Source: Gibbula magus
Lineage: Eukaryota > Mollusca > Gastropoda > Trochida > Trochidae
DNA: 64,000 nucleotides
Reading direction: 5' to 3'
NCBI GenBank assembly: GCA_936450465.1
Contig: OW388302.1
Coordinates: forward strand, 63,525,826-63,589,825
The position numbers and the translations under genes were made by a program. Below, piece after piece: positions 11,192 to 22,420 of this stretch (position 1 is its first letter; each line of letters begins with the position of its first letter). The notes below the pieces were generated by a model, which saw nothing but the letters and a program-made list of their open reading frames with translations, ran no database searches and was not told where the DNA came from.

Positions 11192-12679
11192 CTTATAATA
11201 TACCCTAAATGAGTGAGACTATACTCCGAAACGTCGTGTATCTACATAATGCACAAGTTGTCATACATAAATCTTGTTTTCTGGTAACGATCGTGTTTAC
11301 AGAATGTTTTAATCTCTATGATATACAGTTATATAAGTATAAGTGTATATAAGTAATTAACACTGAAGGCGTAAATCATCAAACATTTCAGAAGACATAA
11401 CTTTATAGTGGATTAATTACCGTTTTCATATGCTGCTGTCGTGTGTTTATTCATAATACAATGAGTCTTGCTTTGCAAAAATAAATATTGTTTATCAAGA
11501 CTTGAGACAAAAATGGCAATACAATAGGTAATGAATAATAGGGCCTTAACATATTTAACTTATAACATATATTGTAATATCACTGACAATATAAGTGTGT
11601 TTAAACTTCGTAATTACTTGTTTCCTAAATACACTTTATTTTCAAGAGGATATACCATCGAAACATCTCGTTTTTATGGCTAAGGCACTGTTTTATACTA
11701 TAGAATATCGTCATTTCCTATTACCACTCTTCTATCTGAATTGCAATCTCTCTAATATACATCCATACAGTGAGAGCGTATTCAGTAACAGGGCCACCGA
11801 CATTTTCATGATTGTTGAGGACATCGCATCGTTTCTTCATGCAAAGGAAAATAAATTTCGCTAAAGAATTAACTACATCAGGATAAAGTGAATTGAATTG
11901 AATATCTACCATAACACGGAATTTCAGCGTAATATTTAGGTAAAATAATTAGTAAATCATTGGACAATGGAAATCTGATTCAATGCATGGGATAATACAA
12001 AATGGGTAAAGTCTTTCATCTCTTCAGAGTCCTAGTTTTCTACCGTCTTCTACCATTAAGTTATGGTTTGAGCATCTAAATGTTGTTAAAGCAATTCTGT
12101 TGATTCGGATCTTTACAATGGACAAGTAATGTTCATAGCCAAAACTACCGTTTACATTTCTATACAAGTGGTGGTTTATCTACCACTCATGTCCTTACTC
12201 CCCTCGTGTTTGTATTGCAAATCCTCATTGTGCATCATTCTCATGCTTTTTTTCCACATAAACCCCAAACCATATTCATAGTGATAAGTTTTGGCATTTA
12301 GGGCCCAGCATTCAATACTTGTTTCTATTCATCTAAATTGAAAACTATAAGCATGTCCAAAATGCCATTATTTCGATGATATAATACTCTTACCCAGCAT
12401 TTAATTATCTATACATATTGCTCAGTTCTAAATTAACAATATCCATGTTCACCCCTCGCTACAATATTAGGATTACGTCTTAATAGACATAACACTGATT
12501 TAAAATAGTCATCATACACACGGGTTGCATCTGGACAAGCATGAAAGCCTCATATTTCACATTCATATAATAATACTAGGAATACTTTTATATCACATAT
12601 TTGTTGTAAAACTGACAGTGGCTTTAATAGTGTTAGAGGAAAAACTTTAGTTTTAATATGTCTAATATTCTCCTGTAAC
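11192..12679. other. Non-coding sequence, nothing recognised
   Basis: AT-rich sequence with only chance open frames (for example 11595-11864). No splice-consistent exon or repeat family could be supported. Confidence 0.4.
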
Positions 12680-12892
12680 AGGTCCGGGGTTTGAATCCGG
12701 CCAGGGGCACGGAAACATTGTCTGCTGTAGAAGATACATGCAGTAAGGTTTGGGTCCAATGCTACACTGAATTCTCAGTGCAGTACCACCCATTGTTCGG
12801 TTGTTCCAGCCGATACGCGCAGGCTCACCGCAATACAATAATACTAGTAGTCATGAAATACTCTCGAAAGCGATGTAAAGCCCAATTCATTT
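12680..12892 (+). mobile_element. 5'-truncated, diverged SINE
   Basis: Begins in the B box (GGTCCGGGGTTTGAATCCGG), carries the GTAAGGTTTGGGTCCAATGC body block and ends CTCTCGAAAGCGATGTAAAG. Older than the other copies, with a deletion near the 3' end. Confidence 0.8.
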
Positions 12893-14039
12893 ACGTGTTC
12901 TCACGTTACCTTCGACAAACCCGAGGATAAATTCATAAAATCGACTCACTTAGAGTGGCGGTCTATGAATGAAATATTTCCTGTTGCTTTATTGTGGTAG
13001 TCGTGCAGATTATGTTTAGAAACAGTAGCATGATGAGAAATAAAAACGACATAAATTATGTAAGCTAAGCAATGAAAGGCAGCAGTGGCCCTATCTAGGT
13101 CAAAAGCAGACGGTCTGCTCATTGATTGGTCCATATCCTGACGATGGACCAATTGCAGAGTATAGGTGGTTTCCGCATGAATAGGAAGCTGATTAGTCCA
13201 AAGGGACAAGTTTCGACCCAATCAGCGTGAAGCGCGGATTAGTCTGACCTAGATCTGTGCGCTGTCTGACCTTAACCCCATAACTACCGACATGTGTATT
13301 TATAGTTGATAAATAGTTGCTTTTGCAACATTTTCGGAATTAATTTGTATTCAATGAACGCAAATGTACTTTCAAACGGTAAAATTTGTATTTAACAATA
13401 ATGAATCCTGGACATTTACAAACGCAAGTGTTTATCGATATGGAAGCATAGGCGTAAGTTATTAGAAGATTGACGGCGAACTCTATTTGTATGGTATGTG
13501 ACTTTACGGCCGTGGTTATTTGGCTACGGATGTAGTCAGGTCAGCACACTTGAGAATTCGTTCTTCTATTTCCCCCAAAATGTATTCATATAAGATAAGT
13601 TTTAACAATAGCCTGTACATAACTACGTGTCGAGTTTTCCAGTCGGTTTGCTTATTAACATATGTACATGTATCAATATGTATTTAACATTAATCTATAG
13701 CATCATTCAAGGTTGTTACTAATTCTTTCCTCAAGTATATTTGCCTTCAGTTCTGATAGAAAACTATCAATTTTTCATCTCATGGATGTTCTCGTTACAT
13801 TTTCGTATTTGTACATTAATGCTTTTTATATTAGTATTACACACTGCAGAGGGGAATGACGTACTTATAAGGATATACAGACAATTAAAATGCGCCAATG
13901 TTTGTCAAGAGGTGCTTCAAAGTAAAGCTGTCAATAGTTTACATACACAAGCCCAGTTTCATTCAAATCACACACTGTCGACATTAATTTTCACTTTTTG
14001 AAACATCTTGAAACACCTTTTATCCATTTATTGCTATAT
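12893..14039. other. Non-coding sequence, nothing firmly recognised
   Basis: Contains several CCAAT-type boxes in both orientations around 13125-13225 but no gene start I can support. The open frame 13741-14001 has no recognisable motif. Confidence 0.35.
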
Positions 14040-14150
14040 CTGAAGTTTTTAGCCAATTTGGCGAACATCGTGTTTTAGACTTTTTAAAAGCTGTAAATCT
14101 TTTCGACAAAATGTCTAGGTTTAAACATATTTTTATTCATGAAAAAAATA
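14040..14150 (+). pseudogene. LINE ORF2 C-terminal end, diverged fragment
   Basis: Matches the extreme C-terminus of the I/Nimb-like LINE ORF2: a FGEHRVLDFLKAV-like peptide (near 14057), followed by a few extra residues. The same block at 48666 belongs to the RNase H-bearing LINE copy. This fragment is more diverged and may represent a related subfamily. Confidence 0.7.
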
Positions 14151-14177
14151 AAAGATACGCTTTACAAGCTCCTAGGA

Positions 14178-14180
14178 GGT

Positions 14181-14211
<31 letters not shown>

Positions 14212-14213
14212 GG
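14178..14213. repeat. (GT)n followed by a G homopolymer
   Basis: GTGTGTGTGTGT runs into about 20 consecutive G, a likely G-quadruplex-forming and assembly-unstable tract. Confidence 0.95.
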
Positions 14214-14567
14214 CAAATATGTCCCCCGACCCTTCTGGGGGAGACATAATGAGTTAGTGCATTGAGTCGAAGCACTGTTTATGCATAACGCCGGTCAGCT
14301 CCATTTTGACTCGGTGAGCCAAGGGCAGATACTATCAGAAACTTGTAATGACATTGCAATATCTATTACGTACAACAGATTCATTCATCTCAAACAGTCA
14401 TAAAAAGTAAAATAAATTAATTAATATATTACATATATAGCAACTAGCAGCCGTTAGCGGTGACATAAGATCTGAAAACTCTCAATTGTATATGGCAAAC
14501 TTACATGCTATATCCATTTACATTATATACCCATATACTATACCTATACTCACATGATATATAGAGA

Positions 14568-14711
14568 ATACCAAACAAGTTCCCTTTGGATACCGTATTT
14601 ATTACAACGAGTTACTTGTAAAAGTATTTAACGAGCGAAAGCGAGTTAAATACGTTTGACAAGTGACGAGTTGTCATAAATACGGTATTCATAGGGAATG
14701 AGTTTGGTATT
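14568..14711. repeat. Long hairpin module B (structured repeat family)
   Basis: 144-bp inverted repeat with outer arms AATACCAAAC / GTTTGGTATT. The tip is TATTTAAC-GA-GC-GAAA-GC-GA-GTTAAATA (14625-14652): an 8-bp stem, tandem GA/GA mismatches and the GCGAAAGC minihairpin. Its outer arm clearly resembles module C. Confidence 0.9.
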
Positions 14712-15572
14712 TTATTTATTACACACATATAAACAACATGATTTAAGTAGTTTTAAACGAAAATTTATAGACGTTCTGTTGAAGCGCGTAGTAATATAGT
14801 TCACTTTCACGTCAGTGACGTCACAATGTGTAACGGTAAAGAGTGTCTAATGCCGCTCACAAACATAATCTTTGATTTAAGCGCTAATTGGCGTGCTAAG
14901 TTATGAATCAATTGAATCTTAACTTTTGAATAACCTGATAACGTGTTCCCGAGTATAAAGGAAAACATAACACTGATAAAAGCGTTCTATTCACTCACTC
15001 AAATCTTGAACTCCGATTTACTTGTGAAAAACTCTGTCAGTTCGCCATTTTCCGAACAAGAGCTCATAAACTAGGCAACGACAAGCCCATGTCAGTTCTT
15101 GTTACGGTTCTCACCATCGGTAAAACAAAGTCGCATTGCATCGGGATCATTATAACCAAAGACGTTTGTGTGATTGTTTCCCGTATACGTGTATTGGAGC
15201 GTCTCGAACAGGAGTGAGTAGCGAGTAACACAGCGAGGCGAGCTTGACCCGGTCGACGTTGTGACGCCACTGACGGTTGATGGAAGACAACTCACATGTG
15301 CAGCTGATGTCTGTGACGGCACAGGTTACGATAGGACGAGTGCATTCGGCTTTGTCGTTGTTTCATATATAATATTCCAGATTGTGCTGAGTTTGTGATT
15401 CCTACGAAGTTTAGTAATTTGTTTACTTATGAATGGCAAAAGTAGTCCCGCCCTCGTGACCTCGGGTCATCACCATGGAGCGACCAATCAGATGCGTCTC
15501 TTGCAGTATCTAAAATACGTTGGATACCAAAAATATCTCGAAGTGTTCTCACTCACATGTGTGTAATAAACT
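14712..15572. mobile_element. Body of element B, with TTTATTACACACAT ends
   Basis: The body opens with TTTATTACACACAT at the hairpin edge and closes with ATGTGTGTAATAAA near 15557-15571, a perfect 14-bp terminal inverted repeat. It holds a TGACGTCA palindrome (14816-14823). It is longer than bodies A and C because of a GC-richer insert at about 15000-15360, which is partly open on the minus strand (peptides with NNHTNVFGYNDPDAMRLCF) but matches no family I recognise. Confidence 0.6.
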
Positions 15573-15605
15573 TACTTACATGCTGTAGTCATATGTTATA
15601 TATAG

Positions 15606-15747
15606 AATACTAAACGATGTCCCGTTTGATAACATGTTTATTAAACGAGTGGATGGTTTGGTATTTTAACGAGCGAAAGCGAGTTAAATACCGATGCCAT
15701 TCACGAGTTTCATAAACATGTTATCAAACGGGACTGAGTTTAGTATT
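15606..15747. repeat. Long hairpin module C (structured repeat family)
   Basis: 142-bp inverted repeat with outer arms AATACTAAAC / GTTTAGTATT and the same tip as module B, TTTTAAC-GA-GCGAAAGC-GA-GTTAAATA (15663-15690). Inner arms differ from B with matching changes on both sides, such as GATAACATGTTTAT paired with ATAAACATGTTATC. Confidence 0.9.
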
Positions 15748-15992
15748 TAATTTATTACTCAATGATGTAAATAGCGCTGAATTGCAAGAAATCGTTTTTA
15801 GTGACGCTTATTTGCAAATAGGTAACCTGCTATTGCAGTCGCGCGGCTAACATTGTGACGTCAACATAAAACGACTATGACGTCACGCGCCGATTATGAC
15901 GTTACGGCAGCACGCGGTGGTATCACACATATGTGTGTAACCAACTTATTGTTATCTAATGAGTGATCTCACCACGGTTGAGTAATAAACTC
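15748..15992. mobile_element. Body of element C, with TTTATTACTCAA ends
   Basis: Runs from TTTATTACTCAA just after hairpin C to TTGAGTAATAAA near 15979-15990: inverted termini different from those of element B but similarly placed. Contains TGACGTCA at 15856-15863 and 15878-15885 and a third near-match, TGACGTTA. Non-coding. Confidence 0.6.
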
Positions 15993-16654
15993 ACTTACAT
16001 ACTATACTTGCATGCTTTACTTACATGCTATACTCACATAGGCCTACTCAGTTGTTATACTCTATGAAATACTATACTTACATGCAATTCTCAATTAAAT
16101 GCTATACCCATTTACATTCAATACTCACATGCTATACTCACATGTTATACTTACACTCGCAAGCTATACTCACTTCTATACCATATCAAATGCTATACTC
16201 ACTAATATGTTATATTGATATGCTATACTCATTTTTATCTTATACCCACATGCTACATACTCACATGATATACGTTCATACTATCCTGACTCACATGCTA
16301 TACTCACATGCTCCATACTCACATGATATACTCACTCACATGCTATTCTCACATGCTATAATCACTTAAATGCTATACTCATTTAAATTCAATACTCAAA
16401 TGCTATACTAAATGTTCACATGCTACATACTCACATGCTGTTCTTACATGCTATACTCACATGGTATATTTACGGTACCATATTGCTTTACTCACATACT
16501 ATACTCACTTTTAATGTTATACTCACATGCTATACTCACTTTTATCTTATACTCACATGCTATACTCACATGATATTCTCACATGCTATACTCACTTAAA
16601 TGCTATACCCATGTACATGCTATACTCACATGCTATACTCACTTCCAAACTTAG

Positions 16655-16990
16655 ACTAACATTTAGTCTCAGAAATATTTTTCTTACCAACACCATTTTA
16701 CAAACAATTCAAATATTTATACAAAATAGAGCCCTAAAGAAGCTTTAATATCTGAGAGCTCAGTAATCTAGACTTGCTGTAATTGTCTAGACTGGGTTGG
16801 TCGTGAATTGAATGTTTTGCTCTAGGGTCTGGATGACAGACTATTCAATACTATATCACATGTAGTCTTACACTCAGACTATGGAAAAAGTATTTATTCT
16901 GAAAATATCACCATTTTATTAAATATTGAAAAGGAGACTGTTTCAATTTTTTTTTTTTTTTTTTTTTTTTTACAGTCTAAGTGTTAGACT
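16655..16990. repeat. Interspersed module in the minisatellite, copy 1
   Basis: A 335-bp unit from ACATTTAGTCTCAGAAATAT to a long poly-T and the palindrome AGTCTAAGTGTTAGACT (16974-16990). Inner landmarks are CTAGACTGGGTTGGTCGTGA and the palindrome AGTCTTACACTCAGACT (16864-16880). Diverged inverted copies of its parts lie at 19590-19740 and 20515-20661. Confidence 0.85.
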
Positions 16991-17789
16991 ATATCACATG
17001 CTATACTCACATGTTATACTCACATGCTACCTACTCACATGCTATACTCACATGCTATACTCACTCACATGCTATACTCACATGTTATACTCACTCACAT
17101 GCTATACTCACATGCTATACTCACTCACATGCTATACTCACATGTTATACTCACATGCTACCTACTCACATGCTATACTCACATGCTATACTCACTCACA
17201 TGCTATCCTGACTCACATGCTATACTCACTCACATGCTATCCTGACTCACATGCTATACTCACATGCTATACTCACTCACATGCTATCCTGACTCACATG
17301 CTATACTCACTCACATGCTATCCTGACTCACATGCTATACTCACTCACATGCTATCCTGACTCACATGCTATACTCACATGCTATCCTGACTCACATGCT
17401 ATCCTGACTCACATGCTATACTCACATGCTATACTCACTCACATGCTATCCTGACTCACATGCTATACTCACATGCTATCCTGACTCACATGCTATACTC
17501 ACATGCTATCCTGACTCACATGCTATACTCACATGCTATCCTCAAATGCTATACTAAATGTTCACATGCTACATACTCACATGCTGTTCTTACATGCTAT
17601 ACTCACATGGTATATTTACGGTACCATATTGCTTTACTCACATACTATACTCACATGCTATACTCACTTTTATCTTATACTCACATGCTATACTCACATG
17701 ATATTCTCACATGCTATACTCACTTAAATGCTATACCCATGTACATGCTATACTCACATGCTATACTCACTTCCAAACTTAGACTAACA

Positions 17790-18115
17790 TTTAGTCTCAG
17801 AAATATTTTTCTTACCAACACCATTTTACAAACAATTCAAATATTTATACAAAATAGAGCCCTAAAGAAGCTTTAATATCTGAGAGCTCAGTAATCTAGA
17901 CTTGCTGTAATTTTCTAGACTGGGTTGGTCGTGAATTGAATGTTTTGCTCTAGGGTCTGGATGACAGACTATTCAATACTATATCACATGTAGTCTTACA
18001 CTCAGACTATGAAAAAAGTATTTATCCTGAAAATATCACCATTTTATTAAATATTGAAAAGGAGACTGTTTCAAATTTTTTTTTTTTTTTTTTTTTTACA
18101 GTCTAAGTGTTTGAC
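17790..18115. repeat. Interspersed module in the minisatellite, copy 2
   Basis: Nearly identical to the module at 16655-16990, apart from a shorter poly-T and a few substitutions (for example GTCTAAGTGTTTGACT, which breaks the palindrome). The high identity implies a recent ~1.13 kb duplication of array plus module. Confidence 0.9.
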
Positions 18116-19275
18116 TATATCACATGCTATACTCACATGTTATACTCACATGCTACCTACTCACATGCTATACTCACATGCTATACTCACTCACATGCTA
18201 TCCTGACTCACATGCTATACTCACTCACATGCTATCCTGACTCACATGCTATACTCACATGCTTTACTCACATGCTATACTCACTCACATGCTATCCTGA
18301 CTCACATGCTATACTCACTCACATGCTATCCTGACTCACATGCTATCCTGACTCACATGCTATACTCACTCACATGCTATACTCACATGCTATCCTGACT
18401 CACATGCTATACTCACATGCTATACTCACTCACATGCTATCCTGACTCACATGCTATACTATACTATTTTTTTTTTTTTAACAGTCTAAGTGTTTGACTT
18501 TATCACATGCTATACTCACATGCTACCTACTCACATGCTATACTCACATGCTATACTCACTCACATGCTATCCTGACTCACATGCTATACTCACTCACAT
18601 GCTATCCTGACTCACATGCTATACTCACATGCTTTACTCACATGCTATACTCACTCACATGCTATCCTGACTCACATGCTATACTCACTCACATGCTATC
18701 CTGACTCACATGCTATCCTGACTCACATGCTATACTCACTCACATGCTATACTCACATGCTATCCTGACTCACATGCTATCCTGACTCACATGCTATACT
18801 CACATGCTATACTCACTCACATGCTATCCTGACTCACATGCTATACTCACATGCTATACTCAGTCACATGCTATCCTGACTCACATGCTATACTCACATG
18901 CTATCCTGACTCACATGCTATACTCACATGCTATACTCACTCACATGCTATCCTGACTCACATGCTATCCTGACTCACATGCTATACTCACATGCTATCC
19001 TGACTCACATGCTATACTCACATGCTATCCTGACTCACATGCTATACTCACATGCTATACTCACATGCTATCCTGACTCACATGCTATACTCACATGCTA
19101 TCCTGACTCACATGCTATACTCACATGCTGTTCTTACATGCTATACTCACATGGTATATTTACGGTACCATATTGCTTTACTCACATACTATACTCACAT
19201 GCTATACTCACATGCTATATTCAAATGCTATACTCACATGTTATACGCACATGCTATACTCACATGCTATACTTA

Positions 19276-20514
19276 CTCAATGACAACCCGAAAAGTAACA
19301 AATAAAACATTTATTATTTTCTGTTGTGACGGTTCTCCCACTTGGTTAACTGTCTGATTTAAAACTAGTAAACGTCCGAAAGCATTATGATTATCAGCTA
19401 TTAAGGGAAGTTTCATTAAGTCAAATTGGAACTGACCAGCGTTTCTAATATAGCGCGAACTGTGCTCCAATTCACTGCACAGCAACTGCAGGGGGTGGAT
19501 CTTGTTGCGTCAGTGAGGCTAAGTAAACACACATCTGTATCGCTTGTGTAAGTCTTACTGCGCTACTAATTCTCCGTGGTCAGTAGTCTGTCCTTCAGAC
19601 CCTAAATGAAAATATTCAACTGACGACCAGCCCAGTCTAGAAAATTAAAGCAAGTCTAGATTCCTCATTTCTAATTAAGGTATCTTTTGGGATCCTTATA
19701 ATCACCTTTAAAACACTTATTTCTGAGACTAAATGTTAGTGGTGAGTGGTATAAAGTTTAGCAATAGTTAAATAGTTATGTAGTTAAATTTAGTCTATGG
19801 AATGTCTTTCATGTAATGTTCTTTCTTTAAGATGTCACAGTATTAAAAGATATGGGGCAGGACTAGATTTGAGTGACTCTTTTTTTTTTTACGAAAACAA
19901 CATACAACATATTTAAAACAGAAAATAAAAGTCGAAATTATGTATTTGGCACACGTCATGGGTATGTTAATTTTTGCCAAATTTTATTTTTAAAATTTTC
20001 CAATTTATAATGATAGTTTATGTCATTTATATTTACTTTAGAGGGTAAACATCGTATTACACAAACCAATTATCCGTTGTAGTAATAACGGTGTTGTGTA
20101 TAAAGCAAAATTTGCATGGCGACCATTTTATTGTGAACACATTTTATTATTTCAAATAACAAAAACGACTCCCATGGCTTTACTCAGCCATGAACACTCA
20201 TTTTTTAACTTGATTTTCAAGAGAGAAGGATGTTTTACTATTGGAGAAATTATTTTTCAAATACATTTGATCGACTTTAATACGTAATAAGTCTGATGCT
20301 TAGCCTCTGAAATGATGGTGTGTTTAAATTTCAAAATTTGAATAAAATGAAATAAAAATGAACTTTAAGATGTGTTCATTTTCAGAGTCTAAACCAATCC
20401 ACGGGGTTTGTTATTTAAAGAATCTCACTACTTAAGTAAAGATCTCAATCACCAATTACCTTATTGGAGGGGGAACTGTCAAGGTTATTTATTTCTCCCT
20501 GCCCACAAGACCAG
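19276..20514. other. Non-coding flank with an inverted module fragment
   Basis: About 19590-19740 is a diverged reverse-complement copy of the module seen at 16655 (CCAGCCCAGTCTAGAAAATT; TTTCTGAGACTAAATGTTAG). A further AGTCTGATGCTTAGCCTCTG block lies near 20290 and recurs at 20730. No gene recognised. Confidence 0.6.
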
Positions 20515-20661
20515 TAGTCTAACACTTAGACTCTAAACAAAATATTGAAAAGGAGCTTTTTTTATATGAAAATACCATTTCTTACAGTCTCCTTTTCAAT
20601 ATTGAATAAAATGGTGATATTTTCAGAATAAATACTTTTTTCATAGTCTGAGTGTAAGACT
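20515..20661. repeat. Inverted copy of the poly-T/AGTCT module end
   Basis: Reverse complement of the end of the module at 16864-16990: it opens with AGTCTAACACTTAGACT (20516-20532), contains CAGTCTCCTTTTCAATATTG and ends AGTCTGAGTGTAAGACT (20645-20661). Confidence 0.85.
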
Positions 20662-21424
20662 AACAAGACCAGTTGTGACTTGTGAGTTGTGAGTTGTGTG
20701 GAAATATCTCAGGGACCACAGTATGAGTAAGTCTGACATTAAGCCTCTGAAATTATTTTTTGTTTAAATTTCAAAATGTGAATACAATAAAAAAAAAAAA
20801 GAGCTTCTGAGCTCTGTAGACTTGCCTCATTATAGACTTGCCTCGGCTATTTATATTTAAGGGGTCTGTATGACTAAATACCTCTCTGCAATTTGTAATA
20901 CTAAAAGATACTTATGTACAAAATCGCTACAAAATGTCTAATAATGTAACAAGATCATTCACTGAATACAGTTATTTACTCATAAATATTGTTTCTTTAT
21001 TATTGTTTAAACCCGAAACGCTATAAAATTGAATTATTTGTAGACACTTGATTAATCTGAAACCCTTAATTCTAATAGAAACGATTAGTCTTCACTGATA
21101 TTACAAAAGTTTGACAAGCAACAACCGATCATGGACGTTCCATGCTTCTTCATGTTCTTTGTTCTATTGATAGCAACATATGGTGACCACATGTGTGGTC
21201 ATAAACTGAATCTGGGTAATGAAGGCAGTTGTCTTTAAAAGATTGGCGTCTTCAGTCTAGACAAACTGAACACACAAGTGAAAATAGGAATTAAAATCAC
21301 GGGATGATGTTGAGTAATTTCATAGACGGTATAGTTGTGAGTTTTGTTATTTTATATGCTACATGACATCACGCTAAGCAAACTAAACTATGCCCATGTA
21401 TGAAACGGATAAACGTATACACTT
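20662..21424. other. Non-coding AT-rich sequence
   Basis: Nothing recognised beyond a second copy of the AAGCCTCTGAAATT block (about 20738) that also occurs near 20303. Confidence 0.4.
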
Positions 21425-21660
21425 AATAATAATAATTATATGTCATCTTGTATAGCGCACTTATCAAACTACTCAGCAGTTTCTCAAGGCGCTGACATTA
21501 TTACCCTGACGGAATTGTATTTCGGAGCAGCCATAAGCGCTTCACGAAACCAACCGTTAATTCAGGTACCCAATTATACAGCTGGGTGGACTGAGTGCAA
21601 TGTGGATAAAGTGACTTGCCCAAGGACACAACACAGAGAGAGACCCAGGTAACAAATTGT
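21425..21660 (+). repeat. Dispersed repeat of the TATACAGCTGGGTGGACTGA type
   Basis: Contains TTGTATAGCGCACTTATCAA, TTTCTCAAGGCGCTGACATT, TACAGCTGGGTGGACTGAGT and GACTTGCCCAAGGACACAAC, blocks I recognise from a repeat widespread in mollusc and other invertebrate genomes. The open frame 21440-21652 is incidental. Confidence 0.6.
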
Positions 21661-22209
21661 AGGTGCCTCCACTTGCCTTAATATTATTTTTTAAAATTTG
21701 TATTCATATAACTTTTTTTCTACATTAATCACTTATATAATGGGTATTTCTTCTCATGTCTATCTGATAGTAGTACATGGATGTTTATACATTTATAATT
21801 TCCAGATGTAATTCAATAATTTGAAGTTAAGTCCTGTTCTATGTTAAACCATTCTTTCAGATTTATGGTTATAGTATGTAAACGTTACACATTAAATATG
21901 ACTTAAAGGAAGGAACAAGTGATGATATTATGAACGCAAAAAAACATGGAATTCTGAATTCCCATTTGCATAAATAATTATGTGATAACTTATCTGTATT
22001 GCCTTATTTGTAGAAGCATTAACTTCATGTTACATTATACATGACCAGGTCTCTAATTAACATATTACGTTCAGTTTCGAGATAAAATAGAACTAGACTC
22101 GAGGTCACAGTTCATGAGTATATGACAGTGTATATCTCCAGTAAGTGTACCTTATTAATCATGACGATTTCATAAATACATTTGGCCAGCGTTTACTTCA
22201 CGCCTTTTG
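21661..22209. other. Non-coding AT-rich sequence
   Basis: No gene, RNA or repeat recognised. Confidence 0.4.
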
Positions 22210-22420
22210 TTATACCCCCGACCAACTGTTAGGGGTATATAGTAATACTAATGATTCCCTCCGTCCTTCCGTCCGTCCGTCCATCCGTCCGTAGACATTG
22301 TTTGTCCGATCGATTACAGAAAAACTATTCTTTTCATCCTTTTCAAATGTGGCATATGTCTTCTTTACCACTAGTACAGGTGCGTTGCGAAATTTAAACC
22401 GAATTGGTAAATTTTTGAAT
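22210..22420 (+). repeat. CCCCGAC...GGGGTATATAG / CCGTCCGTCC dispersed repeat
   Basis: Starts with the hairpin ATACCCCCGACCAACTGTTA-GGGGTATA and runs into (CCGTCCGTCCAT)n near 22260-22292. The same architecture, a CCCC/GGGG hairpin then TATAG then CCGTC repeats, occurs at 49972-50050. Confidence 0.7.

Larger units (their letters stand above)
16013..19275. repeat. CATGCTATACTCA minisatellite with higher-order structure
   Basis: A 3.3 kb array of 13-bp (CATGCTATACTCA) and 17-bp (CATGCTATACTCACTCA, CATGCTATCCTGACTCA) units. Single-copy-like modules interrupt it and repeat at about 1.13 kb spacing: TTTACGGTACCATATTGCTT occurs near 16479, 17616 and 19159, and a TTAGTCTCAGAAATATTTTT to poly-T module occurs at about 16655-16990 and 17790-18115, with a shortened poly-T joint near 18465. 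All open frames here (MLYSHAILTHMLYSHAIL types) are products of the repeat. Confidence 0.95.

Noticed and set aside
15064..15322. Overlapping minus-strand ORFs of 68 and 76 codons in hairpin element B
   Set aside because: GC-richer and partly protein-like, but no motif, no consistent frame and no start context; kept only as a note in the element.
16025..19305. Many open frames of MLYSHAILTHMLYSH type
   Set aside because: They are translations of the CATGCTATACTCA satellite in all frames, with no start context, splice sites or family.
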